A stretch of DNA of 40,568 bases. It comes from Thalassolituus sp. UBA674 (lineage in GTDB: Bacteria > Pseudomonadota > Gammaproteobacteria > Pseudomonadales > Oceanobacteraceae). This document shows, piece by piece, positions 25,098-35,000 of this stretch. The DNA is taken from contig DBNK01000024.1 in the NCBI GenBank assembly GCA_002298335.1, positions 86,100 through 126,667 of the forward strand. The letters are read 5' to 3'. The number at the start of each line of letters is the position of its first letter. Position 1 is the first letter of the stretch. A program made the position numbers and the translations under genes. Below the pieces are notes generated by a model. The model was not told where the DNA came from and did no database searches. It was given only the letters and a program-made list of their open reading frames with translations.

Positions 25098-26102
25098 TCA
25101 GCTGCGCCACTGCCCCGGAGTTTTGCCGGTGGCTTTACGGAAGGCACGGTTAAACGCAGCCTGTTCGGAATACCCCAGTAACAGAGCAATTTCACTCAGC
25201 GTGAGAGGTGAGCCGCTCAGATAACGGCAGGCGGTTTCCGTTCGCACCCGGTTGAGCAGATCACGGAAGCCTGTGCCTTCGGCACGCAGCCTCCTCAGCA
25301 GGGTACGTTCCGACATAGCCAGACGGCTGGCCACCTGCGCCTGTGAGGCGCCGCCAAGCGGCAACAGCTCAATAAGCAGGCGTTGCACTTCAGCGGTCAG
25401 CACAGCACTGAGCGGCAGGCCGGACAACGCCTCATCCGCAACCGAGCGCAATGACGTCAGCGCCTGACTATTGTGCTGAATCAGAGGCAGGATCAGATAC
25501 CGCGCATCGAACCACACGGCATTGGCGCTGGCATCAAAGCGCATCTCTCCGCCGGTATGAGCCAGAAAACCGCGGCCGCCGGGCCAGTCATTCCAGATGA
25601 CATCCGTTCTGCTCAGCATCAGGTCGTCGCGCCCGGTCATGCGCCGCAGAAAGGTCAGAAGCCCGCCAAGAATGACCTGATCAGAAAGCCGCGAAGAAGC
25701 GCCGAACCCCGCATCCCAGACCAGACCCGCCAGACCATCACGGACTTCCAGCCGCGCCCTGGGTCCTTCGTACAACAGACGCTGAAAGCGCTCAAAATGA
25801 TGAAAGGCCTCCAGTACCGTGCCGCAGGATTCTGCCAGATAGCCGATCACGCCCAGATGAACAGGTGCGACCCGGCGTGCCAGCTCCGGACCCAGATCCA
25901 CATCCGGCAGACGGGCCTGCGCGTCATCCAGCAGCGACCACCACAGAGCATAAGTCAGACGCTGATGTTTCTGCCGTCCCTGCAGAGCCGGGAGACGTAT
26001 CCCCCGGGTCTTGAGATAGTCCTCCAGCAGGGACGTCAGATCCCCCGCAACAGACAACCCGGAGAGACGGTCACTTTTTTCCTGAAAGATCATATCGGGC
26101 AA
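25098..26102 (-). CDS. AraC-family transcriptional regulator
   Basis: A 334-residue regulator of the type with an N-terminal arabinose-binding-like/OruR ligand domain (about 15-200: LGPELARRVAPVHLGVIGYL, AHTGGEMRFDASANAVWFDA) and a C-terminal AraC helix-turn-helix pair (about 235-330: VASRLAMSERTLLRRLRAEG, IALLLGYSEQAAFNRAFRKA). This class often controls fatty-acid or lipid-related genes. It diverges from a sterol-desaturase-family gene, the likely target (inference). No coactivator domain is present. Confidence 0.92.
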   Translation of the reverse strand: MPDMIFQEKSDRLSGLSVAGDLTSLLEDYLKTRGIRLPALQGRQKHQRLTYALWWSLLDDAQARLPDVDLGPELARRVAPVHLGVIGYLAESCGTVLEAFHHFERFQRLLYEGPRARLEVRDGLAGLVWDAGFGASSRLSDQVILGGLLTFLRRMTGRDDLMLSRTDVIWNDWPGGRGFLAHTGGEMRFDASANAVWFDARYLILPLIQHNSQALTSLRSVADEALSGLPLSAVLTAEVQRLLIELLPLGGASQAQVASRLAMSERTLLRRLRAEGTGFRDLLNRVRTETACRYLSGSPLTLSEIALLLGYSEQAAFNRAFRKATGKTPGQWRS

Positions 26103-26169
26103 GAGTCATTACGATCATTTGTCCGGAATTATCAAAAAAGTGGCGGAAAGTATCAATATAGAATACCCA

Positions 26170-26187
26170 CTGCACGCTATTGTGCAG
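26170..26187. promoter_or_regulatory. dyad upstream of the sterol desaturase gene
   Basis: CTGCAC-GCTATT-GTGCAG is a perfect 6-bp dyad 29 bp before the desaturase start and just after a TATAGA -10-like hexamer (26157-26162). It may be a leader hairpin or an operator. Confidence 0.4.
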
Positions 26188-26215
26188 GTCTGTTCACCCT
26201 GTTCAGGAATCTCAG

Positions 26216-27085
26216 ATGGAAGACCTTATCCGCGCCCTGCTGTTTATCGGTCTGTTTGCCGGTGTATTTATTGGTGCCATGGTGTTCGAGAGCCTGTGGG
26301 CCCGGCGCCGCGGCATTCAGGGTCTCTACCACTTCCCCGAGACCTTCACCAACATCGCCACCGGCGCTTCCTACAAGATTGTCGACGGTCTCGCCGTCGC
26401 CCTGTACATCCAGCTGTTCTACGACTGGGTGTATCAGTATGGTCTGCAGTGGCACCCGGAACTCAGTGTTGTCAGCGTATTGGCACTGGTGCTCTTTGTT
26501 GATCTCTGCATGTATACCGCACATGTGCTGATGCATAAGATCCGCTGGTTCTGGAATGCCCACGTCACCCATCACAGCTCCGAGCACATGAATCTGTCGA
26601 CCGCCCTGCGCCAGAACTTTACCTACGCCTTCTCCGGCACCTGGATTCTGTGGTGGATACCCGCGGCCATCGTCGGCTTTGATAAGACCTGGACCCTGAT
26701 CGCTATCGAAGCCAATCTGGTCTATCAGTTCTTCCTGCATACCGAGCAGGTACGCACCCTCGGCTGGGCCGAAAAAATCTTCAACACACCGTCACACCAC
26801 CGCGTGCACCACGGCAGCAACCCGGCTCAGATTGATAAGAACTTCGGCGGCATTCTGATTATCTGGGACAAGCTTTTCGGCACGTTTCAGCCGGAAGACA
26901 GCGCCGGTGAGATTGTCTATGGCGTTAAACGGATGCCCACCCGCCCCAATAACCCGTGGCACGCCCAGGTGTACGACTGGCAGAATATGTTCCGTGATCT
27001 CAGAACCTACCGCGATCCGCGTATTCTGTGGAAACACCCGGACTGGGTCAGCGAGCAGTATGGCGACAGACAGCGGGATGTATGA
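26216..27085 (+). CDS. sterol desaturase / fatty-acid hydroxylase family membrane protein
   Basis: A 289-residue membrane protein with the three histidine clusters of non-heme di-iron hydroxylases: HVLMH (103-107), HVTHH (116-120) and HHRVHH (194-199). Several hydrophobic helices flank them. The family hydroxylates or desaturates sterols, fatty acids, carotenoids or alkylglycerols; the substrate here is open. The ATG at 26216 follows AGGA; an in-frame TTG at 26180 lies in the dyad and was rejected. The divergent AraC-type gene is the likely regulator. Confidence 0.93.
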   Translation: MEDLIRALLFIGLFAGVFIGAMVFESLWARRRGIQGLYHFPETFTNIATGASYKIVDGLAVALYIQLFYDWVYQYGLQWHPELSVVSVLALVLFVDLCMYTAHVLMHKIRWFWNAHVTHHSSEHMNLSTALRQNFTYAFSGTWILWWIPAAIVGFDKTWTLIAIEANLVYQFFLHTEQVRTLGWAEKIFNTPSHHRVHHGSNPAQIDKNFGGILIIWDKLFGTFQPEDSAGEIVYGVKRMPTRPNNPWHAQVYDWQNMFRDLRTYRDPRILWKHPDWVSEQYGDRQRDV

Positions 27086-27131
27086 ACGGACCAGAACAAC
27101 CAGAAAACCATGACACAAGACCGTCATACAA

Positions 27132-27201
27132 AGGTTGCGAAACTGCAACCTCCCCCTCCTAAAGTGAACCTCCTTATAACCCAGTACCGGATAAGGAGGT
27201 T
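27132..27201 (+). promoter_or_regulatory. leader RNA with two hairpins that can hide the ribosome binding site
   Basis: Two perfect hairpins lie between the desaturase stop and the GTG start at 27206. Hairpin 1 is AGGTTGC-GAAACT-GCAACCT (27132-27151). Hairpin 2 is AACCTCCTTAT (27167-27177) with ATAAGGAGGTT (27191-27201), an 11-bp stem with a 13-nt loop whose 3' arm is the AAGGAGG ribosome site itself. AACCTCC also occurs at 27147-27153 in hairpin 1, so it can pair with the site too. Alternative folds are therefore built in. Confidence 0.6.
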
Positions 27202-27205
27202 AATT

Positions 27206-28483
27206 GTGAAATCACTGCTCAAATCCCTGTCGACCTGGAGCCTGGCGTCACTGCTGCTGGCTGCAGGTTGTGCCAGCCAGGCCACACCCGACAACCAGCA
27301 CCGCCTGCGCGATGCACTGCACCTGCCCGGCAAACTGACTCAGACCCAGCTCGGCCCGCGCCCGTATTTTCTGGTGCAGGACATGGACGAAAGCCCGCTG
27401 AAAGACAAACTGGCCTCCTGTGCCAATGGCCCCTTCTTCAGCAGCGACTTCTCCATCGGCCACCGCGGTGCGGCGCTGATGTTCCCGGAACACACACGTG
27501 AATCTTACGAAGCCGCAGCCCGCATGGGTGCCGGTATCGTGGAATGCGATGTCACCTTCACCAAAGACCGCGCGCTGGTCTGCCGCCATTCTCAGTGTGA
27601 CCTGCACACCACCACCAACATTCTCGAAACCAGCCTGGCGCAGAAATGCAGCGTAGCGCCGGAGTTTGATGCTCAGGGTAATCTGACCAACGCTGCCTCT
27701 ATCCAGTGCTGCACCAGCGACATTACCGTGGCGGAATTCAAAACCCTGCAGGGCAAAATGGATGCGGCCAATACCTCTGCCACCAGCATCGATGAGTACA
27801 TGAATGCCACGCCGGACTGGCGTACCGACCTCTACGCCAGCCGCGGTACCCTGATGACGCATCAGGAAAGTATTGAGCTCTTCCTGCAGCTAGGTGTGAA
27901 GTTCACCCCTGAACTGAAATCACCGTCAGTCCCTATGCCGTATCAGGGTGACTACACCCAGACCATGTACGCTCAGCAGATGATCGATGACTACATTGCC
28001 GCCGGAGTAGCGCCGGAGAAGGTCTGGCCGCAGTCGTTCAGTTACGATGACATCGTCTACTGGGTCAACAACACGGAATTTGGTGTACAGGGTGCTTATC
28101 TGGTACAGGACAACGCGGACGCCACTCAGGCCGAGATGCAGACCTGGTACGACGCCGGAGTACGGGTACTGGCACCGGCCATGTGGATGCTGCTGGATGT
28201 GAATGCCGAAGGCAGAATCGTCCCCTCTCAGTACGCCCTGAACGCCAGAGCCGTCGGCTTTGACCTGATCGCCTGGACGCTCGAGCGCTCCGGCCCGCTG
28301 GCCAGTGGCGGCGGCTGGTATTACCAGACCCTGAACGGCAGTGACGGCGGCGAGAATGTGATCAATAACGATGGCGACGCACTGGTCGTACTGGATGTGC
28401 TGGCGCAGGATGTCGGCGTCATCGGCGTGTTCTCCGACTGGCCAGCCACCACCACTTACTACGCCAACTGCATGGGGTTGTAA
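27206..28483 (+). CDS. glycerophosphodiester phosphodiesterase family lipoprotein
   Basis: A 425-residue lipoprotein with signal peptide and lipobox LAAGC (Cys 22). The GDPD TIM-barrel residues are visible: the HRG motif at H86 (SIGHRGAALMFPEHTRESYE), the metal-binding IVECDV and the second histidine (LVCRHSQCDLH). Extra cysteine-containing insertions (SLAQKCSVAPE, IQCCTSD) distinguish it from GlpQ. It probably hydrolyses glycerophosphodiesters in the periplasm. The GTG start at 27206 follows a very strong AAGGAGG, but this site is buried in an 11-bp hairpin. An ATG further upstream (27110) lacks a signal peptide and was rejected. Confidence 0.9.
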   Translation: MKSLLKSLSTWSLASLLLAAGCASQATPDNQHRLRDALHLPGKLTQTQLGPRPYFLVQDMDESPLKDKLASCANGPFFSSDFSIGHRGAALMFPEHTRESYEAAARMGAGIVECDVTFTKDRALVCRHSQCDLHTTTNILETSLAQKCSVAPEFDAQGNLTNAASIQCCTSDITVAEFKTLQGKMDAANTSATSIDEYMNATPDWRTDLYASRGTLMTHQESIELFLQLGVKFTPELKSPSVPMPYQGDYTQTMYAQQMIDDYIAAGVAPEKVWPQSFSYDDIVYWVNNTEFGVQGAYLVQDNADATQAEMQTWYDAGVRVLAPAMWMLLDVNAEGRIVPSQYALNARAVGFDLIAWTLERSGPLASGGGWYYQTLNGSDGGENVINNDGDALVVLDVLAQDVGVIGVFSDWPATTTYYANCMGL

Positions 28484-28537
28484 GTCGCTGGGCGTTGAGT
28501 CATGGGCCGGAGGTCTGAGCGTGGATGTCCGGCTATC

Positions 28538-29098
28538 TCAGCAGTACAACAAGCCTTCCGCAACCTGTTGAACGGCCTCTTCGCCTTTCAGTGACTTCAG
28601 TATTTCCAGCGCAAAGGCCATAGCCGTGGCCGGACCCTGACTGGTAATGAAATGCCCGTCTGTCACCACCGGCGCATTTTCATAACGCACGGCACGGGCT
28701 TCCAACTCATCGCGGAAGGCCGGATAACAGGTCGCACGACGGCCAGCCAGCAACCCGCCCTCCCCCAGCACCACGGCCGGGGCCGCACAGATGGCAGCCA
28801 GCACCTTCTGCTGCCGGGCCTGACGCTGCAGTAAAGACTGCAACACCAGCGAGCCTGCAAGATTGGACGCACCCGGCATGCCGCCAGGAAGCACAATGGC
28901 GCCCCACTCCTTTCCCTGGGTTTCTGAGATCAGACTGTCAGCTACCAGCCAGACCCCTCGCGAGGCCATCACCATACGTTCAGGCATCACCGAAGCCAGT
29001 GTGACTTCCAGTCCGCCGCGACGCAGCACATCGGCCACCGTAACGGTTTCTATTTCCTCAGAGCCGTCGGCAACGGCAATCAGAACCTGTTGTGTCAT
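28538..29098 (-). CDS. DJ-1/PfpI family protein
   Basis: A 186-residue DJ-1 superfamily protein. The nucleophile elbow AAICAAPAVV carries the reactive Cys 104, and the conserved glutamate lies in DGSEEIE near residue 15. It resembles the YajL/DJ-1 branch (chaperone or glyoxalase-type covalent chemistry is reported for it) rather than class I amidotransferases. The ATG at 29098 follows AGGA with 8 nt. It is 29 bp downstream of the EamA transporter gene on the same strand, probably one transcript. Confidence 0.92.
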   Translation of the reverse strand: MTQQVLIAVADGSEEIETVTVADVLRRGGLEVTLASVMPERMVMASRGVWLVADSLISETQGKEWGAIVLPGGMPGASNLAGSLVLQSLLQRQARQQKVLAAICAAPAVVLGEGGLLAGRRATCYPAFRDELEARAVRYENAPVVTDGHFITSQGPATAMAFALEILKSLKGEEAVQQVAEGLLYC

Positions 29099-29127
29099 AT
29101 AAACATCCTGTTTATCGCGGTCCGGGT

Positions 29128-29970
29128 TCAGTGTCCGGCAGCACCCGGCCACAACATGAGTGTGATCATCCCTATGGTGAGGATAGACCAGAGAACCTGT
29201 GCCGGGCGAACCTGTTCCGCAAACAGCAGACGGCCCAGCATCAGCGCACCAATGATACCTGTGCTGCGCTTCACCAGCTCGACCACTCCGGCCTCAAGAC
29301 TCAGCAGTGCGTGCCATTGTCCGAGGACGGCCAGCGCGAATACCATCAGAGCCGGAATCAGGGCGCTCAGTTCCCTGTGGTTCACCGGCTCACGACGCAG
29401 CAGCATGACGGCCCCCAGAACCAGTGAAATACCCAGCGACTGCACCAGCCCATGCCAGAACAGGGGCCCGTGCTGCAGGGCCAGTTTATCGGTGACGACA
29501 ACCAGCCCAAAACACACGGCAACCAGCAGCATCAGCAGAAAAGGCCGCCCGCCGCAGCCTCTCAGCCCTCCCTGAATACCACTGATGGCCACCACAGTCA
29601 CCAGCATCGCCAGCCACTGCAGCCCCGACAGAGATTCCCCGAGCCAGTACCAGCCCGCCAGCGCCGATATCACCGGTGTAACCGCCAGCACCGGGATCAG
29701 CCGCGACAACTCTCCCGCTTTCAGCGCGGCCATAAAAGCCACAGCCGCAACGGACGCCAGCACAACGGACAACAGACCCGGCAGCCAGTAACCGGGCCGG
29801 GCAAGCCCGCCTCCCGTTCCCCACCACAACACCAGGTACAGAGGTAAAACACCCAGATTGAGCGCAAACGCCAGTGGCAGAGGCTGCCATGACGTTGTCA
29901 GACGCTTGCGCGCCAGATCAAACAGACTCCAGCTGAGCGATGACACCAGCAGGCTGAGAATGGCGGTCAC
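29128..29970 (-). CDS. EamA/DMT-superfamily transporter
   Basis: A 280-residue inner-membrane protein with ten hydrophobic segments in two halves, each of EamA type; examples are LLVSSLSWSLFDLARKRL at the N-terminus and FAEQVRPAQVLWSILTIGMI near the C-terminus. Drug/metabolite exporters of this class move metabolites or amino acids; the substrate is unknown. The start is set at GTG 29970, preceded by GGAG at 5 nt; a longer frame from 30054 adds a cysteine-rich stretch unlike the family. Confidence 0.88.
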   Translation of the reverse strand: MTAILSLLVSSLSWSLFDLARKRLTTSWQPLPLAFALNLGVLPLYLVLWWGTGGGLARPGYWLPGLLSVVLASVAAVAFMAALKAGELSRLIPVLAVTPVISALAGWYWLGESLSGLQWLAMLVTVVAISGIQGGLRGCGGRPFLLMLLVAVCFGLVVVTDKLALQHGPLFWHGLVQSLGISLVLGAVMLLRREPVNHRELSALIPALMVFALAVLGQWHALLSLEAGVVELVKRSTGIIGALMLGRLLFAEQVRPAQVLWSILTIGMITLMLWPGAAGH

Positions 29971-30062
29971 TCGGTCTCCGTTTCTGCAACTGATGAAAGA
30001 TCCCACCTTAACACAACGGTGGCAGGCAGCTGCGCCACCCATGACAAAGGTCACTTGCCAAA

Positions 30063-31280
30063 GTGCGCCGCCACAAGGACACTGAAACGAAAAACTGGGC
30101 CCTTATGTTTGTCGCAAAAATTCCTCTGATCTGGCGAGTCATCCTGATCAGCATGCTCGGCGTCCTCGCCTGGCTGATCGCCTTCAGCCGGATTGTTCTT
30201 GCTGTGGATATTCAGACGGCCGACGGCGTTATGCTGATCATGGCGGGCCTGTTCAATGGCGTGTGCTTTCTGCTCAATACCGGCTATCAGCTGCAGGGGC
30301 TGATCCGCCACCGCATGAAATGGAACGTCAGTAACACCGATCTGGTGTGCTGGTTCTGTCTGCTCAGCGCCTACGGCAGCACTATGTGGATTCAGTACCG
30401 GTTGCAACCGGACATCGCTGACAGCATGTTGCTGTCATTTCTGATCGTGATCCATTCCATCCACGCCATCCGCTTTACCCCGGTGGTCGCCATCAGCCTG
30501 ATGGCCGGTGGTTCTATGATGTACGCCTTGCTGATCCCACATCAGACGAACCTGTTTATCGGCGCCTACATAGCCACTCAACAGATCGTGCTCTGGGCCA
30601 TGGGCATGGGGGTATTGAGTGAATTACTGGAAGGCCAGAAGCTGAAATCGCTGACCGCCGAACTGACGCTGACTCAGGCCCGGCTGGAAGAAAGCACCCG
30701 ACTGGAAGAACGGCGTAAAATCCGCCAGGACCTGCACGACAAAATGGGGCATGAGCTGGCGGCCATGAATGCACACCTGCAGATTCTCGGGCGCAAATTG
30801 CCGGATGATCAGCCAGAACATCTGCAGGCCGTTTCGGACTCATGCCAACGGCTGTTTTCGACTCTCAGCGAAGTGGTTGGCGAACTGAAGCAACAGACCA
30901 GCGGTCATTTCTACGATCACCTGCTGGAGATGATCGACAAGGTCCCGGGGGTGGACATCCGCGTCGACAGCACACCGGACCTGCGCATCAAAGATGCCGT
31001 GATCGCCAGTCAGTTGCTGTGCTGTATTCAGGAATCCCTCACCAACATACTCAAGCACAGCAACGCGCGGCGTGCAGACATACGTATCCGTAACGATGGT
31101 GATGATCTCACCATCCGCATCCGCGACTTTGGTGATTCCGTCGCCCTGCTGCGCCCGGGTAACGGCCTGCGTGGAATGCAGGAACGCATGGCACGTATTG
31201 GTGGCAGCGCAGCAGCCGAAGCACTGGACGGTGGCGGCGTCGCCGTTACCCTGAGAATTCACAGGAGAGAACTCATATGA
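30063..31280 (+). CDS. sensor histidine kinase, NarX/DesK type
   Basis: A 405-residue membrane kinase. The N-terminal 190 residues contain about five or six transmembrane helices with no periplasmic sensing domain of note. A HisKA_3-type helix follows (EERRKIRQDLHDKMGHEL), with the phospho-accepting H225. The HATPase domain ends the protein (QESLTNILKHSNA and GNGLRGMQERM). The start is uncertain: GTG 30063 is shown, and ATG 30105 (MFVAKIPLIWR) is also plausible. The stop overlaps the response regulator start (ATGA). The kinase might sense a membrane-related signal (inference). Confidence 0.9.
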   Translation: MRRHKDTETKNWALMFVAKIPLIWRVILISMLGVLAWLIAFSRIVLAVDIQTADGVMLIMAGLFNGVCFLLNTGYQLQGLIRHRMKWNVSNTDLVCWFCLLSAYGSTMWIQYRLQPDIADSMLLSFLIVIHSIHAIRFTPVVAISLMAGGSMMYALLIPHQTNLFIGAYIATQQIVLWAMGMGVLSELLEGQKLKSLTAELTLTQARLEESTRLEERRKIRQDLHDKMGHELAAMNAHLQILGRKLPDDQPEHLQAVSDSCQRLFSTLSEVVGELKQQTSGHFYDHLLEMIDKVPGVDIRVDSTPDLRIKDAVIASQLLCCIQESLTNILKHSNARRADIRIRNDGDDLTIRIRDFGDSVALLRPGNGLRGMQERMARIGGSAAAEALDGGGVAVTLRIHRRELI

Positions 31281-31867
31281 TCCGCGTCATGCTCACGGAC
31301 GATCAGAACATCGTACTGCAGGGCATTGCCACCCTGCTGGAACTGTCGGAGCAGATTGAAGTGGTTGGCCGGGCCGACAGTGGTGAGGCCTGTCTGGAAC
31401 AGCTCGCAGCGGGTCTGCGTCCGGATGTCATTCTGCTGGACATCCACATGCCCGGCATGAAAGGCATGGATGCCCTGCGGGAGATACAGGCCAACTACCG
31501 TATACCCGTGATCTTCCTCACCACCTTTGATGATGCCTATCTGCGACAACAGGGCGCTGAGCTTGGGGCTAAAGGCCTGCTGCTGAAAAACATCGCACTT
31601 GAAGAGCTGGTCGACGCCATCTCCCGGGTGGCAGCCGGAGCAAATCTGCTCAATACGGCCGACCTGCCGCATACGGAACATATGACGCCACGCGAAAACC
31701 TGATCGCCCGGGCACTGGCGGAAGGACGTACGAACAAAGAAATCGCCCGTCTGCAGAACCTCAGCCCGGGGACCGTGAAGAACTACACCTCCAACCTGTT
31801 CAGCAAACTCGGCGTGCGCAACCGCGCCGAAGCCATTGTGCGTCTGAAAGAGCTGGGGCTGTTCTGA
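31277..31867 (+). CDS. response regulator, NarL/LuxR family
   Basis: A 196-residue response regulator. The receiver domain (1-120) has the acidic pair D8/D9, the phospho-acceptor D55 (VILLDIHMPGM) and a conserved lysine (GLLLKN). The C-terminal LuxR-type helix-turn-helix contains GRTNKEIARLQNLSPGTVKN. It forms a pair with the kinase upstream. The cytochrome gene 169 bp downstream is a reasonable target since its promoter region holds several dyads (inference). Confidence 0.95.
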   Translation: MIRVMLTDDQNIVLQGIATLLELSEQIEVVGRADSGEACLEQLAAGLRPDVILLDIHMPGMKGMDALREIQANYRIPVIFLTTFDDAYLRQQGAELGAKGLLLKNIALEELVDAISRVAAGANLLNTADLPHTEHMTPRENLIARALAEGRTNKEIARLQNLSPGTVKNYTSNLFSKLGVRNRAEAIVRLKELGLF

Positions 31868-31884
31868 CCAGCCTGTACCTCAAT

Positions 31885-31972
31885 CCGGGCCAGCGGCAGG
31901 ATTCCTGTCCCTGAGCCCGGCAAACAGTGACAAAGGGCACTGTTGAGCACTCCTGATTCAGGGCTTTATAGC
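31885..31972 (+). promoter_or_regulatory. dyad-rich promoter region of the cytochrome gene
   Basis: Within 90 bp are a nested hairpin (CCGGGC/GCCCGG at 31885-31920 enclosing CAGGATTCCTG at 31897-31907), the dyad AACAGTG-N8-CACTGTT (31923-31944) and the palindrome CCTGATTCAGG (31952-31962). A promoter candidate, TTGAGC-18-TATAGC (31943-31972), starts at the end of the second dyad and carries the palindrome in its spacer. These are potential operator sites for the neighbouring response regulator. Confidence 0.45.
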
Positions 31973-32036
31973 ACTATGGATTACCGCCAGACCGGGTCCA
32001 GACCTTTCCCACAGAAGGAAGTCACGGAGTGAACTC

Positions 32037-35000
32037 ATGACCACAATAACAAGAATACGGGCCAGCCTGCTGGCTCTGCTGCTCGTCCTGCTGATGCCTG
32101 GCATGATCATGCAGGCCCACGCCGCCTATGATCTGCCGGATGGCATGCCGGATTCCTTTGCCCGCAAGGCCAATTACACCCTGTTTGAGACCGTCCCCGT
32201 CCGCCCTATGGTGATGAGTGCCAATGGCCAGACCCTGTACGTTCTCAACACCCCGGATGACCGGCTGGAAATCTTCAGCATTACCGACACCGGTCTGAGT
32301 CACCGTGGCGAAGTCGCCGTGGGGATGCGTCCGGTGGCCATCGCCGAAGCACCGGACGGCAACCTCTGGATCGTGAATTTTCTGTCGGACAGCGTCAGCG
32401 TGGTTAACCCGCAACAGATGCGGGTGGAAAAGACCCTGCTGGTCGGTGACGAACCGCGCGACATCGTCTTCGCCGGACCAGACCGGGACAAAGCCTTTAT
32501 CACCACCGCGCACCGCGGCCAGAACAGTCCCGTAGATCCACAGCTGAGCACACCTTCGGTTGGCCGCGCCGATGTCTGGGTATTTAACAGCGCCCTGACC
32601 GGCAACAGCACCACCACAGCGCCACAGGAGATTCTGACCTTCTTCGCCGACAGTCCGCGTGCACTGGCCGTTACCCCGGATGGCAACACTGTCTACGTAG
32701 CCACCTTCCACTCCGGCAATCAGACCACCACCATCCACGAAGGTGCGACCCGAGAATACCCGGAAGAAAACATTTACGGTGAAGAGCAGCCACACCGCGG
32801 CAAAATCGTAAAATTTGAGGCTGGCCGCTGGACAGACTCCGTCGGCCGGGATGTCACCGAACAGATCAACTTCACCCTGCCTGATTACGACGTGTTCAGC
32901 ATCGATGCCTCCGGCAGCACACCGGTTGCGGTCAACGGCGATGGGGCGCCGGTCTCCGGTGTGGGCACGACGCTGTTCAACATGATCGTCAACCCGGTGA
33001 GTGGCAAGCTGTACGTCGCCAACACCGAAGCCAACAACATGAAGCGCTTTGAAGGCCCGGGCCTCGACCCGTACGTCAACACCACCAACCGCGGTGACTT
33101 CGTACGCAGCCGCATCACTGTGATTGAGAACGGCAGTGCCACACCGGTTCATCTGAACAAACACATTGATTACAGCCAGTGCTGTGATGCACCCGGCAAT
33201 GCCGAAGCGCGCAAGAGCCTTGCCTTTCCGCGGCAGATGGCGGTCTCAGCCGATGGCCAGACTCTGTACGTCACCGCACTCGGCTCTGGCAAGATCGGCG
33301 TATACGACACTCAGTCGCTGGAGACCGACACCTTTATTCCGTCAGAGGCCAGTCAGATTGTGCTGTCTGCCGGTGGCCCGTCCGGCATCGTGCTGGATGA
33401 AACCCGCAACCGTCTGTACGTACGCACCCAGTTCAATAACGGCGTCTCTGTGATTGACCTCAACAGCCGCACAGAACAGCAGGCTCTGGCCATGCATTCA
33501 CCGGAGCCGCAGAACATCCGCGCCGGCCGGACCTTCCTTTACGATGCACTGGCAACCAGCAGTCACGGCGATTCGGCCTGCGCCGGCTGCCATATTGATG
33601 GCGACAGCGATCAGATGGCGTGGGATCTGGGAGACCCGACCGCAGAAACCAAAGACATCCCCGGCAGCTGGCTGGCGCGTACCGGTATTGCCATCCTGCT
33701 GCCGACCAACGCCACCACCAACGCTATTGAAAGCTGTATCTTCCTGCCGTTTGATCTGTTGCCCTGCGCTGAAGAGGAATCGTTCCACTTCAATTCGCTG
33801 AAAGGCCCGATGATGACTCAGACCCTGGCCGGCATGGACAACCACGGACCCATGCACTGGCGCGGTGACCGCACCGGCGGCGAAGCCTGGTATGGCGGCA
33901 AACAACCCAACGACGGCATGTTTGATGAGCGCGAAGCCTTCCGCCAGTTCAATGGTGCCTTCCCCGGACTGGTCGGTCTGGATGAAAAAATTGCCCCGGA
34001 TAATATGGAGCATTTCATCGACTTCGCCCTGGCCAATACCCTGGCGCCGAATCCGCACCGTCATCTCGACAACAGCCTGACCGAGCATCAGGCCAAAGGT
34101 AAGGAAATCTTTTTCGGAGGCCCCCACGGCACCCGTCTGACCGACATCACCCGTAACTGCAGTGGTTGTCATATCCTTGATCTGGATGGCAACGCCGAGC
34201 ATGACGTGGCTCACCCGGGTTTCTTCGGCTCCGACGGCCGTTACGCCTTTGTGTTTGAGCCTGAGATGCTGAAAGTGCCGCACCTGCGCACCCTGTATCA
34301 GAAGGTCGGCATGTTCGCCATGCACGACTCCTGGGAGCAGATGGAATGGGATGGCAAGACCTATGATCTGCCGACCTTCTTCTTCCCCATGTCCGACCCG
34401 GAATTCCTGGGCCCGCAGATCCGTGGCTTCGGCTACACCAAAGACGGTTCCATTGGTCAGCCTTTCTACTTTCTGCAGAGCGGCGCATTTCTGGATTACG
34501 GCCCGCTCGGCGCGTATCTGGTCAATCCCGGTGGTTTCCAGCCCTACATCAAACCCGGAACCTGGCCGACCGATCCGGCTGCTTATGAAGGTGAATACGC
34601 CGACTACGACTACCTGATCACTCTGGAGGAAAACGACTTTTACCACGAGCTGAATCCGGAAACCGGCCAACCCCCGGGGCACGAAGAAATCCGCATGATT
34701 GAAGACTTCCTCATGGTCTTTCCAAACAACATGGCGCCCATCATGGGGCAGCAGCTGACGCTGGGTAACACTTACAACCAGAGCGACCTTGACCGTCTGG
34801 TACTGATGGAAACCCGTGCCACAGTAGCCGGAGCCTTCTCGCGCAGCCCACATGCGGAATGTGATCTGACCGTACGCGCCGACATCAACGGCACCGTGAC
34901 CGGCCTGCTCTACAGCGTCGAAGAAAGCCGGTACATCGCCAGTGACGAAACCCGTTACAGCCGTGACCAGCTGTTGTCTGCGTCAAACAGTGCCACCTTC

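Noticed and set aside
33498..34853. A 451-residue minus-strand frame opposite the cytochrome gene
   Set aside because: The sense frame has a signal peptide, propeller repeats and two heme motifs; the antisense frame has none.
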